From Sphingomonadales bacterium (GTDB lineage Bacteria; Pseudomonadota; Alphaproteobacteria; Sphingomonadales; Sphingomonadaceae): DNA of 64,000 bases. Positions 39,384 to 48,907 of this stretch are shown here, one piece after another. The first letter of the stretch is position 1. Every line of letters starts with the position of its first letter. The DNA is taken from the NCBI GenBank assembly GCA_016707885.1, contig JADJGU010000003.1, forward strand, positions 302,036 through 366,035. Direction: 5' to 3'. A program made the translations under genes and the position numbers. The notes beneath the pieces were generated by a model, which ran no database searches, was not told the origin of the DNA, and was given only the letters and a program-made list of their open reading frames with translations.

Positions 39384-40574
39384 TCACTCCGGCCTTCCAA
39401 AAAAGGTATTTGCTCTCACAGGCGTAGTACATGCGGCAGCAGCAGCCGCGATGCCAATCATCGGCGCGACCGACAGGCGACCTTCATTGCGAGCGTCACT
39501 TACGCGCTCGCGTATGCCGTCCATTGCAGCAGTAACGGGACGCTCACCAAAAGCAGAACCCATGCTCGCTTGCAGACGGTCAAGACCCATGAGGTCGGCA
39601 AGCCCGGCAACGTCTGCAGTCACCACCGAGTGCCACCGATAAAAGGCGACCGCACGTTCGGGTGAACTGTTCCACTTTTCTGCGAAATTCTCTCCGTTTG
39701 TGGTTTCGTTCCAGATATACCACTGCGTCCTGCCACCAACCTGTTCAACCTTGATGAAGTCAGGCATGTGGCGAAGCACGTCTTCAAGCAAATCGAACCC
39801 TGTGTCATAAATCCGGTTGCGCACGAAATATTCATAGCTCCATGCAGCCAGCGTCGTGATGATAACCGATATCGGAGCAATCACAGGGTCGCGACGATCA
39901 AAATATACATCACGGTGTCGCTTCGCGAGCTGAACCGTGCGCCGCAGAACGCCCTTATGCTTTTTGTTCTCGGGATAAGGAGCAACACTAGATGCCACCG
40001 ACTTTTCAACCCGCACAGAATCTAGCGCCATCTGCGGCACTAACGCCGCACGTTCTTGAAAGCGGTGGAGATAGCCCGTCGGATTGGTAGTTTTCCAGCG
40101 CTGCAGTTTTCGGTCCGGTACGAGCTCTCCGCCCTGCGTGCACTTTTCGTTCAGCACCGATGGCGTAATATCCAGATGAAAATCTCCCGCGTAATTGAGA
40201 CGCCAACAACGTTGCTTTTCTTCAAGTATGGCTGCGTATCGGTCGCTTGTTTTCAAACGGTCGCCAACGACTTTTTTCACGAAAGCCGGATCGTCATAGG
40301 ATGTAAGCGCCTTCATTCGGCAGAGCAAATCGACATCGTGCTCCAAACGCCCAATGGGCCTAGTCATCGTACCCAGCACAACCGATCCTTGCGGAGCAAT
40401 TTCCACCTCGTCGAACCGTGGATCATCGCTTCGCGCGAGATAGTCTCCCACCGCTTCATAATGGGATTGCGCCCTGTCCTGCTGCGTTTGAGTCGGCTCG
40501 AGCTCTTCGCAAACACGTTCAAGTACGTCATAAAGGTCTATGCGTTTGGCAAAATCTCTGGAAATGATGTTCAT
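39384..40574 (-). CDS. CD-NTase (cGAS/DncV-like nucleotidyltransferase) of CBASS
   Basis: 396-residue cyclic-oligonucleotide synthase that senses phage infection. The polymerase-beta-type core has PQGSVVLGT (Gly-Ser at 63-64), the metal pair EHDVDLLC (Asp 80 and 82) and a third Asp in DFHLDITPS (Asp 135). The C-terminal ~40 residues (Ala-rich, ending FFGRPE) look flexible, as expected for a tail handled by the E2-like partner. First gene of the CBASS operon, divergent from the HTH-ImmA/IrrE gene with a 104-base spacer carrying a large inverted repeat. The clade and the product nucleotide cannot be fixed from sequence alone. Confidence 0.88.
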   Translation of the reverse strand: MNIISRDFAKRIDLYDVLERVCEELEPTQTQQDRAQSHYEAVGDYLARSDDPRFDEVEIAPQGSVVLGTMTRPIGRLEHDVDLLCRMKALTSYDDPAFVKKVVGDRLKTSDRYAAILEEKQRCWRLNYAGDFHLDITPSVLNEKCTQGGELVPDRKLQRWKTTNPTGYLHRFQERAALVPQMALDSVRVEKSVASSVAPYPENKKHKGVLRRTVQLAKRHRDVYFDRRDPVIAPISVIITTLAAWSYEYFVRNRIYDTGFDLLEDVLRHMPDFIKVEQVGGRTQWYIWNETTNGENFAEKWNSSPERAVAFYRWHSVVTADVAGLADLMGLDRLQASMGSAFGERPVTAAMDGIRERVSDARNEGRLSVAPMIGIAAAAAACTTPVRANTFFGRPE

Positions 40575-40618
40575 ACTCTACCCCCTTTTTACGATTGGGA
40601 ACCGGCGACTCAGTTTAT

Positions 40619-40658
40619 AGTTTACAAAATGGATAATATCAGATAGTTTTTGTAAACT
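40619..40658. promoter_or_regulatory. Inverted repeat operator between CBASS and the HTH-ImmA/IrrE gene
   Basis: Perfect 11-bp half-sites AGTTTACAAAA (40619-40629) and TTTTGTAAACT (40648-40658), 18 bases apart, centred in the divergent promoter. The spacer is AT-rich (GATAATATCAG). It is well placed to let one HTH dimer or tetramer control both directions. A good ribosome site (AAGGAG, about 40665) follows for the plus-strand gene. Confidence 0.7.
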
Positions 40659-40678
40659 GCAAGCAAGGAGAAGATAAT

Positions 40679-41770
40679 ATGATCGGAACGCGATTGAAGC
40701 TCGCCCGGACGGCGTCCGGGCTTTCGCTGCGCGATCTCGCCGATGCCGCAGAGAACCGGGTGACAGCTCAGGCAATTGGTAAATATGAACGCGACGAGTC
40801 CATGCCGAGCTCTGGTGTTCTGATCGCACTGGCCAATGCACTTGGCATGACAGCTGAGTATTTGCTTGGGGATGAGGAGCTCATTCTCGAAGCGGTCGAT
40901 TTCAGAAAAAAGGCGATCTCGAGTAAACGAGAAGAGTCCAAAGTCGAGGCTCAGGTCATCCATCTGCTGGAGCGTTATCTCACGGTTGAGGAAATTCTGG
41001 GACTAACGAGCGTCGATTGGGCGCGTCCAGAATCTGCGCCCTATCCTGTATCGGAATCTGTTGCGCAGGCTGAACTTGCCGCAGCACATGTCCGTGCAGC
41101 CTGGCAACTTGGAAACGACCCGATTCCAGACCTTTTGGAACTACTCGAAGACAAGGGTATAAAGCTCCTAGCTTTTCCGCTTGGAGACGACATTGACGGG
41201 CTGACGGCGCGTGCGCGTCGATCAAACCGCACTCCTGTTCCCGTGATCGTTGTTAATTCGATGCAATGGCATGAACGCCAGCGCTTCACACTCGCGCATG
41301 AATTGGGCCACATGGTCCTTGACGTTAGCAATGGGCTGGATGAGGAACGCGCGGCGCACCGCTTTGCGAGCGCATTTCTGATGCCTGACGAAGCCCTGTG
41401 GGCCGAAATCGGGAAACATCGCACATCTGTTGGTTGGGAAGAGCTATTCCGTCTCAAGGAGATATTCGGGGTAAGCGTTCAGGCGCTTGCATACAGGTGC
41501 AAGGATTTGGGCATCTTCAGCGATGCGCTGTTTCGTCGCCTTTTTCAGGAGTTTCGTGCGCGTGGCTGGCGGAGCCCGCCTTATCAGGAGCCGGGCGCAC
41601 TAGCGCCGCAAAAGCCGCGCAGATTCGAGCGACTGGCGTTCCGGGCCCTCGCTGAAGGCGCACTTTCGGAAGCCAAGGTCGCCGAGCTGCTGGAGATTTC
41701 CGTCAGGGAACTCAACCGCCGGATGGATGAACCGCCCATATTTTCTGTACCAGAAATGGCAGTGGCTTAG
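40679..41770 (+). CDS. HTH (XRE) regulator fused to ImmA/IrrE-type zinc peptidase
   Basis: 363 residues. An N-terminal XRE helix-turn-helix (residues ~3-64, LKLARTASGLSLRDLADAA, AIGKYERDE) is followed by a linker and an ImmA/IrrE peptidase domain with HELGH at 207-211 and the downstream DEERAAHRFASAFLMP helix. Proteins of this build repress their own promoter and are relieved by peptidase-driven inactivation in stress. Here it is divergent from CBASS across a palindrome, much like the separate CapH (HTH) and CapP (Zn-peptidase) regulators of other CBASS operons. It is followed by a PIN-domain gene, so it may instead act as the antitoxin of a TA pair. Both roles are compatible. Confidence 0.85.
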   Translation: MIGTRLKLARTASGLSLRDLADAAENRVTAQAIGKYERDESMPSSGVLIALANALGMTAEYLLGDEELILEAVDFRKKAISSKREESKVEAQVIHLLERYLTVEEILGLTSVDWARPESAPYPVSESVAQAELAAAHVRAAWQLGNDPIPDLLELLEDKGIKLLAFPLGDDIDGLTARARRSNRTPVPVIVVNSMQWHERQRFTLAHELGHMVLDVSNGLDEERAAHRFASAFLMPDEALWAEIGKHRTSVGWEELFRLKEIFGVSVQALAYRCKDLGIFSDALFRRLFQEFRARGWRSPPYQEPGALAPQKPRRFERLAFRALAEGALSEAKVAELLEISVRELNRRMDEPPIFSVPEMAVA

Positions 41771-41775
41771 ATCAG

Positions 41776-42261
41776 GTGCGCGTTCTCGTCTCGGATACCT
41801 CGGTGTTGGTCGATCTGGAGCGCGGCGCATTGCTGGAAGCAGCCTTTAATTTGCCATTCCAATTAACGGTGCCCGATCTACTGTATGAGCGGGAACTCAA
41901 AGACCATGGCGGAACCGAGTTAATGGCGCTCGGATTAAGTGTGTCGGAGCTGACTGACGAAACGCTTCAACTGGCAGTCAGTTACACCCGCAGCAACAAA
42001 GAGCTGTCCCTGCCGGATTGCTTTGCGCTTGCGTTAGCGAAAACCAACAATTGGACTTTGCTAACTGGCGACGCCAGGCTTCGGCAAAAGGCATCCGGCG
42101 AACAGATCGCTTGTCATGGCGTGTTATGGATCTTCGACCGAATGATGGAACACAACGTTCTTGACATCCCGTTATTGAGGTCCGGTTTACAAGCGATCGC
42201 CAATCACCCTCGATGTCGGCTGCCGCGGGCTGAAATAAAGCGACGATTAGATGAGGGATAA
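41776..42261 (+). CDS. PIN-domain protein, probable RNase toxin
   Basis: 161 residues, GTG start at 41776, five bases after the regulator's stop. The PIN fold is indicated by VSDTSVLVDLERG (Asp 7 and 13), SLPDCFALALAK (Asp 81) and TLLTGDARLRQKA (Asp 99), the acidic metal-binding set of VapC-like RNases. PIN proteins paired with XRE-ImmA/IrrE proteins are known; the upstream partner would be its antitoxin. The C-terminal third (IFDRMMEHNVLDIPLLRSGL) is a helical extension common in this subgroup. Confidence 0.8.
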   Translation: MRVLVSDTSVLVDLERGALLEAAFNLPFQLTVPDLLYERELKDHGGTELMALGLSVSELTDETLQLAVSYTRSNKELSLPDCFALALAKTNNWTLLTGDARLRQKASGEQIACHGVLWIFDRMMEHNVLDIPLLRSGLQAIANHPRCRLPRAEIKRRLDEG

Positions 42262-42331
42262 TATAGAAAAACCACGTCAATAGCCCACGATGCCACTTGC
42301 TCAAAGATTAGTTCAGCAAGAGGGTGGGCCG

Positions 42332-43051
42332 CTAATGCGCCTGAGGTTGCGCTTGGCGCCGCGCAATTTCCCGCCGCGCATTCCAAAGAACATCCGCATC
42401 CATATCGGCCTGTCCGCTCATCCACTGAAGATAGTCGATAGGAATCGAGTCCCAACCCGCACCTCTGTGCTTGCCGAAGGTCATTGTCGGCAAGAGCTTG
42501 GGTTCGTTCGTCCATGCGATCATCTCGTCAAAGGAGGCAAATTGCGCAAGGTCGGCGAGGATATGCGCCGTCACCCAAGCATCAGGGCCCGCCCGATGTG
42601 GCGGCATGGCCCGCGCATGGTCAAGTTTCATACCCCGCCAGTAGCGCAGCACTTGGTTGCTGTGCCGGGGCGCTTCGGGCCAGACCCGCAGCGCGACCTT
42701 ATAAGTGCATATCCACGGAATGTCGCCCGTGACCGCCGGTGTGATGAACTGTCGCTCGAATTCGCTATTATGTGCCACAAGGATTTCGGGTGCGCTCAGA
42801 TGGAAGATAGCCGCACGGAGGCTGTCAGACGTGCACGCGGGCGCATTGGGGCCGAAATCGTCCTCAGTAATATGGTGTACCGCCATATTATCTGGCGGGA
42901 TGCCGTTCAGCGGACGGTAGAGCCAAGCTAACGGATTTTCGATCACCGGACCGGCAGCACCCCAAACCAAATCGGAGCGCCCGATCTCAATGATTTCGGC
43001 CGGCGGTGCCAGGCCGGTGGTTTCGAGATCAATCACGCGGATGCGGGTCAT
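42332..43051 (-). CDS. DnaQ-like 3'-5' exonuclease (DEDDh)
   Basis: About 239 residues from ATG 43049-43051, overlapping the helicase stop as ATGA; the open frame goes on upstream but lies inside the helicase. Exo I motif is VIDLETTGL (Asp and Glu), Exo II region HNSEFERQF, and Exo III is HRAGPDAWVTAHIL (His and Asp). These are DNA polymerase III epsilon-type exonuclease features. Overlap with the AddA-like helicase says they are co-expressed, so it probably trims DNA ends made by that complex. Confidence 0.85.
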   Translation of the reverse strand: MTRIRVIDLETTGLAPPAEIIEIGRSDLVWGAAGPVIENPLAWLYRPLNGIPPDNMAVHHITEDDFGPNAPACTSDSLRAAIFHLSAPEILVAHNSEFERQFITPAVTGDIPWICTYKVALRVWPEAPRHSNQVLRYWRGMKLDHARAMPPHRAGPDAWVTAHILADLAQFASFDEMIAWTNEPKLLPTMTFGKHRGAGWDSIPIDYLQWMSGQADMDADVLWNARREIARRQAQPQAH

Positions 43052-46000
43052 GTAGCTTTGGACTCCGGTTCTAGGCGGAGGAGTGCACCGACAATTGGCA
43101 TATGGACAAACAGATCGTCGCAAACTCCGTGTTCGACTGCAAGTCTTGCCGCCTCGGCATAGAGGCCAAGTTGCGGGCCATATCCGACCGCCTTCGCGTC
43201 CCAGTTGTCACGGGAGCCCGGAAAGCTTTTGTGATCTACTATTGCCAGCCCGGTCGCATGCTCGACCAGAAGATCAATCCGTCCCGCTATCAACTGCTCA
43301 CCGACGCGGGCATGGATCGGGATTTCTCGGCGCATCTGAGCGCCCGGCCAGCGCGCTTCGAAATGGTCATGGAGCCGGTCGCACGCACTCAACACATCGT
43401 CGGCCTGCACCTCGTGCACGTTCCAGCGCTGCAGGATCGACAAGGCCCGCGCTAGGCGCGCAGGCCTTTCAGCCGCCCTGTTGTCTGCGGCAAAAATGGC
43501 GTGCACCGCCTCACCGAGTTGCGCCATGTCAGGCGATCCAACCAGCGGCAACCTTGGGCCCAGCTCAACTTTTTCGGCGACGCGGTAGGTGATGTCGCTG
43601 GTCTCGCGGCTCGGTTGCCGGAACAGCGGCGCGCGCGGCAAGGCGTCCCGCAGGGGTGCAACATGTGAAGCCGCGATGACTGACTGGACCGCCGCATCAT
43701 CAACCGTAAGCGTAAGCGTGCGGCATGCAAATGCCGCTCCGCCTGCACTTAGATCATTCCCATCCGCTGCCGGAAGCGTGATATGACCCGGCGCACCCGT
43801 GTCGAGTAAAGCCAGCCATTTCGCGCCGCTCTTCACTGCCGGTGCGAAGACCAGATAATCGCGTGCGCGCGTTGCGCCCACATAAAGAAGCCGGGTATCC
43901 TCGTCACGGGCGGCCCGCACCGCTGCTTGGCCAAGGGCCGAAGCCGGTGCGGTCGCGTCGAGATGCACATCCTTTTCCTGCGACCCGTAGGGCCAAGGCC
44001 AGAAGCGAACCCAACGTCCCGCAAGCGGCTGACTCCAATCAAGCGCGCCGTCGGTCTCAGCCACTGGCTCAAACAGTCGGGCTTTGGAATCCCAAGCTAG
44101 GCTTGCAAGCACCACGAGGGGCCATTCGAGCCCCTTGGAACCATGGTAGGTCATGACGTTTACGGCGTCGGCCTGACGACTTTTCGGACGCATCGGTTTT
44201 GCCTGCTGCAGCGACAGGATCAATCCCGACAATGTAGCGGGGACACCCGAGCTGGCACAATTACCTTCGTACTTTCGCCCAAAGCCCCGAAGCGCTTCAA
44301 GATCGTCGAGACAGACAGTGAGGTCGCCCCAGCGTTCGAAGCGCCGCGACATCTCTGGCAAAAGCAGGATGGCATCAAGCAGTTCGGCCGGTGTCAGCGA
44401 TAGTTGATTGGCACGAAGGGACTCGAGAGCGGGCGCAACGGGAACCAGTAGCTTGAGCGCAGCTTCCTGATCCTCGGCACTAGCGGCCTCTAGCCAGCGG
44501 GCCGATGACGGATCGTCGTCGAAAAACCGCGCAAGCTCAGCAAGCGACAGCCTGTCAGAGGGGTCGGCCACCCAGCGGAAAGCGGCCATTGCCAGTTCAA
44601 CATGCGGAGTCGTCGACAGGCCTTCGCGTTCGACTGCGACTTTGACACCTAACTTGCTGAGTGCAGCCGCAATTCCCGCGATATCCGACTTCGTGCGGCA
44701 CAATATCGCAATATCGCCGGGTTCGAGCGGGCGAATGGTGCCCTCCTTGTTCGCGACGTTCCAATCCCCGGCATTGGCGAGAATATCGCGAATTTGCCCT
44801 GCGAGCGCGGCGAACTGAAGTTCAAGCTTTCCCTCAAGCCGCCAAGTTGCGAAAGGCGTTTGTGCAAATCCATTCTCGGTCCGCGCGGTGCCGGTGAAAC
44901 TATGATCAGCCGCGGGCAGTCCCATGACCTCGAATGCGGGCGCGAAGGCCGCATTGGCAAATTTCACTATATCATCGCGGCTGCGGTAGGATTGGGCGAG
45001 AACGGCTGTGGTTGCGGCACTCGCCGCTGCAACACCCGCAAATGCTGCTTGGGTCAGCGCACTGTCGGCATTGCGAAAACCGTAGATCGCCTGTTTAGGA
45101 TCGCCCACCCATGTGCTCGATTGAACGAGCGCCGAAAGCGCGGTGAAGATCGCGATTTGGAGCGGACTTGAATCTTGAAACTCGTCGACAAAGACACAGT
45201 CGATCCTCTCGGCGAGATGAGCGGCAAGATCAGGGTTACGCAGCACGTCCAGCGCGAGTGCTTCCTGATCAGTAAAATCCAAAAGTCCGCGCTCCGCTTT
45301 GTAGCGCTGGAAAGCAACAAGCGCTTCCCCTGCACAAGCGAAGAGAGTCCGGATGAATAGCTCGCAATCCTCATGAAGGCGCGGATGCTCGGCGTGCTTG
45401 CTCGCCGCAAGGTTAACCGCTTCGAGCGCCGAGACGAGCCCTTGGCCGTCCTTCTTGGCACAGACAACTTTCGAGAGTCTCGCCCAGTCCGGCCAAGATA
45501 TGTGTTGCCCACGCGCCGATGCCTTGTGAACTCGCCACATGTGCGAAACGCTTTTCTTTGCTGTGGCACTCAGTTCGTCCGGCACTTCGTTCAACGCGGC
45601 GGCGATCGCATCCAACAGCGCGGAGTCGAGATCGGCGGCACTCGCCGTAGGCGGACGAAGCAAGGCAGCGAAGGTCGCCCAAGAACGATCAGCGGACATT
45701 GCAAGCCCGTCGGCATCGAGACCGTTGGATCGAGCGAGCTCAATGATGCGTCTGACCCTTGTCCGCCAGTCGGCCCGTTCAGCGTCTTGGGCGCTTCGCT
45801 TGGGCTCCGAAGCGCCCATCGCATCGGCAAGTTTGTTCAACACGGGGGCGTAGCGCTCTATCGCAGCGTTTGCCGCGATCATGAAAATTCGCGCGACACC
45901 CTCTTCTGGAATAACATCGGCGCGCGGAGAGCGGCCAAGCGCTATGGCGTGTTCAGATACAATCTGACCGCACACCGAATTGATCGTACCGAAGCGTGCA

Positions 46001-46215
46001 CCCAGAAGACGCGCCGCCGAATCCCAGGCCCCATCTCTGAACAGGCGCGCGCGTGATCGTTCAATAAGCTCATCGGCGGCCTTCACGGTAAAAGTGGTCG
46101 CGACGATTTCCTCGGGTGGACGACCAGTGACCTCTTCCGAAATGCGCCCGACGATGTGGGTTGTTTTGCCCGTTCCTGCCGATGCAACGACGGTGCTAAT
46201 ATTGGACAAGTTCAT
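43048..46215 (-). CDS. UvrD/AddA-like helicase with C-terminal RecB-type nuclease
   Basis: About 1055 residues. Start ATG 46213-46215 (MNLSNISTVVASAGTGKTT) overlaps the upstream stop as ATGA. SF1A helicase motifs: Walker A ASAGTGKTT, Walker B IDCVFVDEFQDSSPLQ, motif III region WVGDPKQAIYGFRNADS, and VMTYHGSKGLEWPLVVLAS. Near the C-terminus LIAGRIDLLVEHATGLAIVDHKS is a RecB-family PD-(D/E)XK nuclease motif (Asp and D-x-K). With the AddB-like partner this forms an AddAB-type helicase-nuclease for processing double-strand breaks. As plasmid/ICE cargo it may serve element repair or degrade phage DNA (inference). Confidence 0.88.
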   Translation of the reverse strand: MNLSNISTVVASAGTGKTTHIVGRISEEVTGRPPEEIVATTFTVKAADELIERSRARLFRDGAWDSAARLLGARFGTINSVCGQIVSEHAIALGRSPRADVIPEEGVARIFMIAANAAIERYAPVLNKLADAMGASEPKRSAQDAERADWRTRVRRIIELARSNGLDADGLAMSADRSWATFAALLRPPTASAADLDSALLDAIAAALNEVPDELSATAKKSVSHMWRVHKASARGQHISWPDWARLSKVVCAKKDGQGLVSALEAVNLAASKHAEHPRLHEDCELFIRTLFACAGEALVAFQRYKAERGLLDFTDQEALALDVLRNPDLAAHLAERIDCVFVDEFQDSSPLQIAIFTALSALVQSSTWVGDPKQAIYGFRNADSALTQAAFAGVAAASAATTAVLAQSYRSRDDIVKFANAAFAPAFEVMGLPAADHSFTGTARTENGFAQTPFATWRLEGKLELQFAALAGQIRDILANAGDWNVANKEGTIRPLEPGDIAILCRTKSDIAGIAAALSKLGVKVAVEREGLSTTPHVELAMAAFRWVADPSDRLSLAELARFFDDDPSSARWLEAASAEDQEAALKLLVPVAPALESLRANQLSLTPAELLDAILLLPEMSRRFERWGDLTVCLDDLEALRGFGRKYEGNCASSGVPATLSGLILSLQQAKPMRPKSRQADAVNVMTYHGSKGLEWPLVVLASLAWDSKARLFEPVAETDGALDWSQPLAGRWVRFWPWPYGSQEKDVHLDATAPASALGQAAVRAARDEDTRLLYVGATRARDYLVFAPAVKSGAKWLALLDTGAPGHITLPAADGNDLSAGGAAFACRTLTLTVDDAAVQSVIAASHVAPLRDALPRAPLFRQPSRETSDITYRVAEKVELGPRLPLVGSPDMAQLGEAVHAIFAADNRAAERPARLARALSILQRWNVHEVQADDVLSACDRLHDHFEARWPGAQMRREIPIHARVGEQLIAGRIDLLVEHATGLAIVDHKSFPGSRDNWDAKAVGYGPQLGLYAEAARLAVEHGVCDDLFVHMPIVGALLRLEPESKAT

Positions 46216-48907
46216 GAGCCGGTTGTCCCTTCGTAGATGCGACAGAGACTGGTCAGCTCGCAATATTGGCATGGAGCCTCTCCGGGTGCATGCCCTAAAG
46301 CATCAGGGCGATGAATCTCGTTTTCGGCAATGCCTGTGGCGACCATCCTTCCCCCGAGCGCGAAATTGCGCCAAGAGGACCATGTCCCAATCAACCCGGC
46401 CCATGTGGCAGCGAGCGACTGACCCTCCACTTCGTCATCTGCTAGCCGCGAACCGCTCAAACCTAATAGTTGGCGCTGGTTGAGCAGATAATAGGCCCCG
46501 TCAGCCGGTATACCCTTCTCGGGATCGGCAATAGCGCTGTAGGTTGCAAGCTGGAACGCGCGCCCTTCGCTGAATTCGGTCACCCGGCGCTTTGCGCTCC
46601 GCGTCCATTTAAGATCGATTACGCCCAAATGTTGCTGCGCATCGCGGACAAGGAGGTCGAGGCGCCCCTGGACTTCCAGCCCGTCCGGAAATGACGCGGC
46701 CCGCTCAAGTTCGGTTCCGACGACATCAAGCCCCTTGTGGCGCAAAAGCTCGGCCAGCCGCACAAGCGAGTCCGGAACCCTGACGCGTGCTGCGGCCAGC
46801 TCGCCCGCAAGTTCGGGCTGTTGAAGCGGTGACGCAATAGCGCCGAGCAGTTCGTCGAACACGGCGTTGACTTTGTCTGCGATAACCGCAGCCTCCTCTA
46901 CCGGACCTGGCTGCAACACTTGGTTGGCGATTTCGTGGGCGAGGTTACCCAAAAGCTGGTTGGCGTCGGGAATTTCGGCAAATCGCCCGCGCGACAAACG
47001 CAACACATCGAGAAGCATCCAGCGCATATGGCAGTCAATAAGATGCTCGAAGCTTGTCGCGCTTTCGGTGCGGCCAGCAATTTTAGCCGAGGCCTCCGCA
47101 GGCAAATTCCAAACCGGTTGTGCCCCCGGTCGCTCGGTCAACGCAATTCCCACACGCGGCAAGACACGTCCCGCCAGTTCCAGATGAGTCCCGCTCAACA
47201 AACGTTCCGCGCGCCAGCGCGTAGCGCCATTGGAGCCGACAGAGGTGCGAGTTGGTGAGAGAGTGGATGACTGATCGTCTCTTCACCCCCCGCAAGCGAC
47301 GGCCTTACAAGAACGAGCCGCTCTCGCGATTGTCTGACCGCATTTACATAACCCCATCCGATCCGTTTGGCAGCGACATCCGGTGGATCCAGCACGCAAC
47401 CTACCGATTCCAGTGCCGCTCGTTCGGCAAGGCGCCATGGCATGACAGGGACGCGCTCGCCGGGGCCCTTAAAATCCCACCAAACGAGGCGCGGAACAGG
47501 ATTCCAAATGGCCGCCGGATGTGCGGTACTTCTCAGTCCGCCGGCCGTGGCGATGTGTTGAGGATTTTTGGCACCATCGGCTAGCACCTGCTCAATCATA
47601 CGCTCAATGAGCAACGCCGGAAGCAGGTCTTCGCCCAAAGCCTCGATCGCCTGCGCCAAGGCCAAACCGGCGGCGCTCACAGACATTAGCAGGGGATCGC
47701 CCGTTCCTGCGTCCGTGTCAGCTGCCCAGGCTGAAACCCGTGCAGCGATCCGCCTCGCATCGACCGCCGGGATTCCTGTGGCGCGGTCATGAAGCCCGCT
47801 TGTCATCCATTCTTTCCACTGCGCCATCTTCCCGGCGACGTCGTCTGCTGCGGTTGGGCTGTCAGCAAAACGCTTGACGAGATCGGCCTCGATATCAGCC
47901 CATGCCTGAGCCCAGATCGCTCGGCCGGTTCCCGGCTCGCGCGCAAGCGCGCGCGCAAGTTTGCGGGCAGCTCCCCGCCCTATGGGCGGGCGCGGAAGCA
48001 TCAGGAGGTCGAGGAGGATCTTCGCATTGAAGGGCGCCCAGTTCGCGGCAAACGCCAAGGGCAGTATCTGGAGCGCGCCCCGCCATGGCGACGCCGCAGA
48101 CTGTCCAAGCGCAGGCAGACCGCGGGCTTCCAGAGCCGCATCGAGCAGCGCTGTATCGCCATCGGGACTCAGGATGACCGTATTGGCGAGGTCGGCATCA
48201 GGCGACGCTGCAAGCCAATCGGCAACTGCTTCTGCCGCCATCAGTGAGGTGTCAGCTTCAATGGTCACAAGCGTTCCATCCCCCACAAAGGGGTCGACCG
48301 CTCCATGGTCAAGAAATGTCTGCGCCCGTTGTAGATCGCTTGCTACTGTAGCTTTGGGCGTGGGCAACGTGCTAACAGTCACGCCGCAATCGGCAAGGGT
48401 ATCGATCAGTCGGCGGATCGGCGCTGGTAGATAATCATGTGGCTCGACTAGCGAGACCGCTTCCAACCGCAGCGTCGGTTGCGATTCGAGTGCCTCAATC
48501 AGAGCGCAAAGCCGATCGGACGGACCGGACGGCAGTTGCGGAGTTTGTCTCTCGACCAAAACCAGGTCATCGATCCTTCCGGACCCGCAGGTTTGCGCTT
48601 TCCATCCGGCACCGACCAAGCCATCTCGCCATTCGAGTAGTGTACCGGCGACTTCCCAAGGATCGCTTGTGAAGGCTGCACTACAGAAGATTGCGGGTTT
48701 CGCGATCAACGCCGCCTTGAGCTTGGCTACATAGGCGGCAACCCGCACGGTTGCCGAGGCTTGAGGCCCAGTCATGCCAAGCTCGATTTCAAGCATTTCG
48801 GTCAGGCCGAGGGGGCCGACAACAAAGTCTCCTAGGACAGCTTCGCGTTCGCCAGGAAAATCCGGATACACGCGACCGTCGCAGGCCATCCCGAAAATGA
48901 CTTTCAT
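46212..48907 (-). CDS. AddB-like PD-(D/E)XK nuclease protein, frameshifted
   Basis: About 895 residues when joined. The N-terminal ~570 residues (from MKVIFGMACDG, ATG 48905-48907; another ATG at 48919) form an inactive helicase-like half, read to 47195. The C-terminal nuclease half is read one frame over to 46212. They join around RWRAERLLSGTHLELAGRVLP between 47195 and 47245. Nuclease motif: GLEVQGRLDLLVRD and LGVIDLKW. A Cys early in that half (LIDCHMRW) and the late CQYCELTSLC match the four-Cys iron-sulfur site of AddB. Overlaps the AddA-like gene as ATGA. Confidence 0.85.

Noticed and set aside
45373..46056. 227-codon plus-strand frame opposite the AddA-like helicase
   Set aside because: Antisense shadow; Arg/Cys-rich composition and no recognisable domain.
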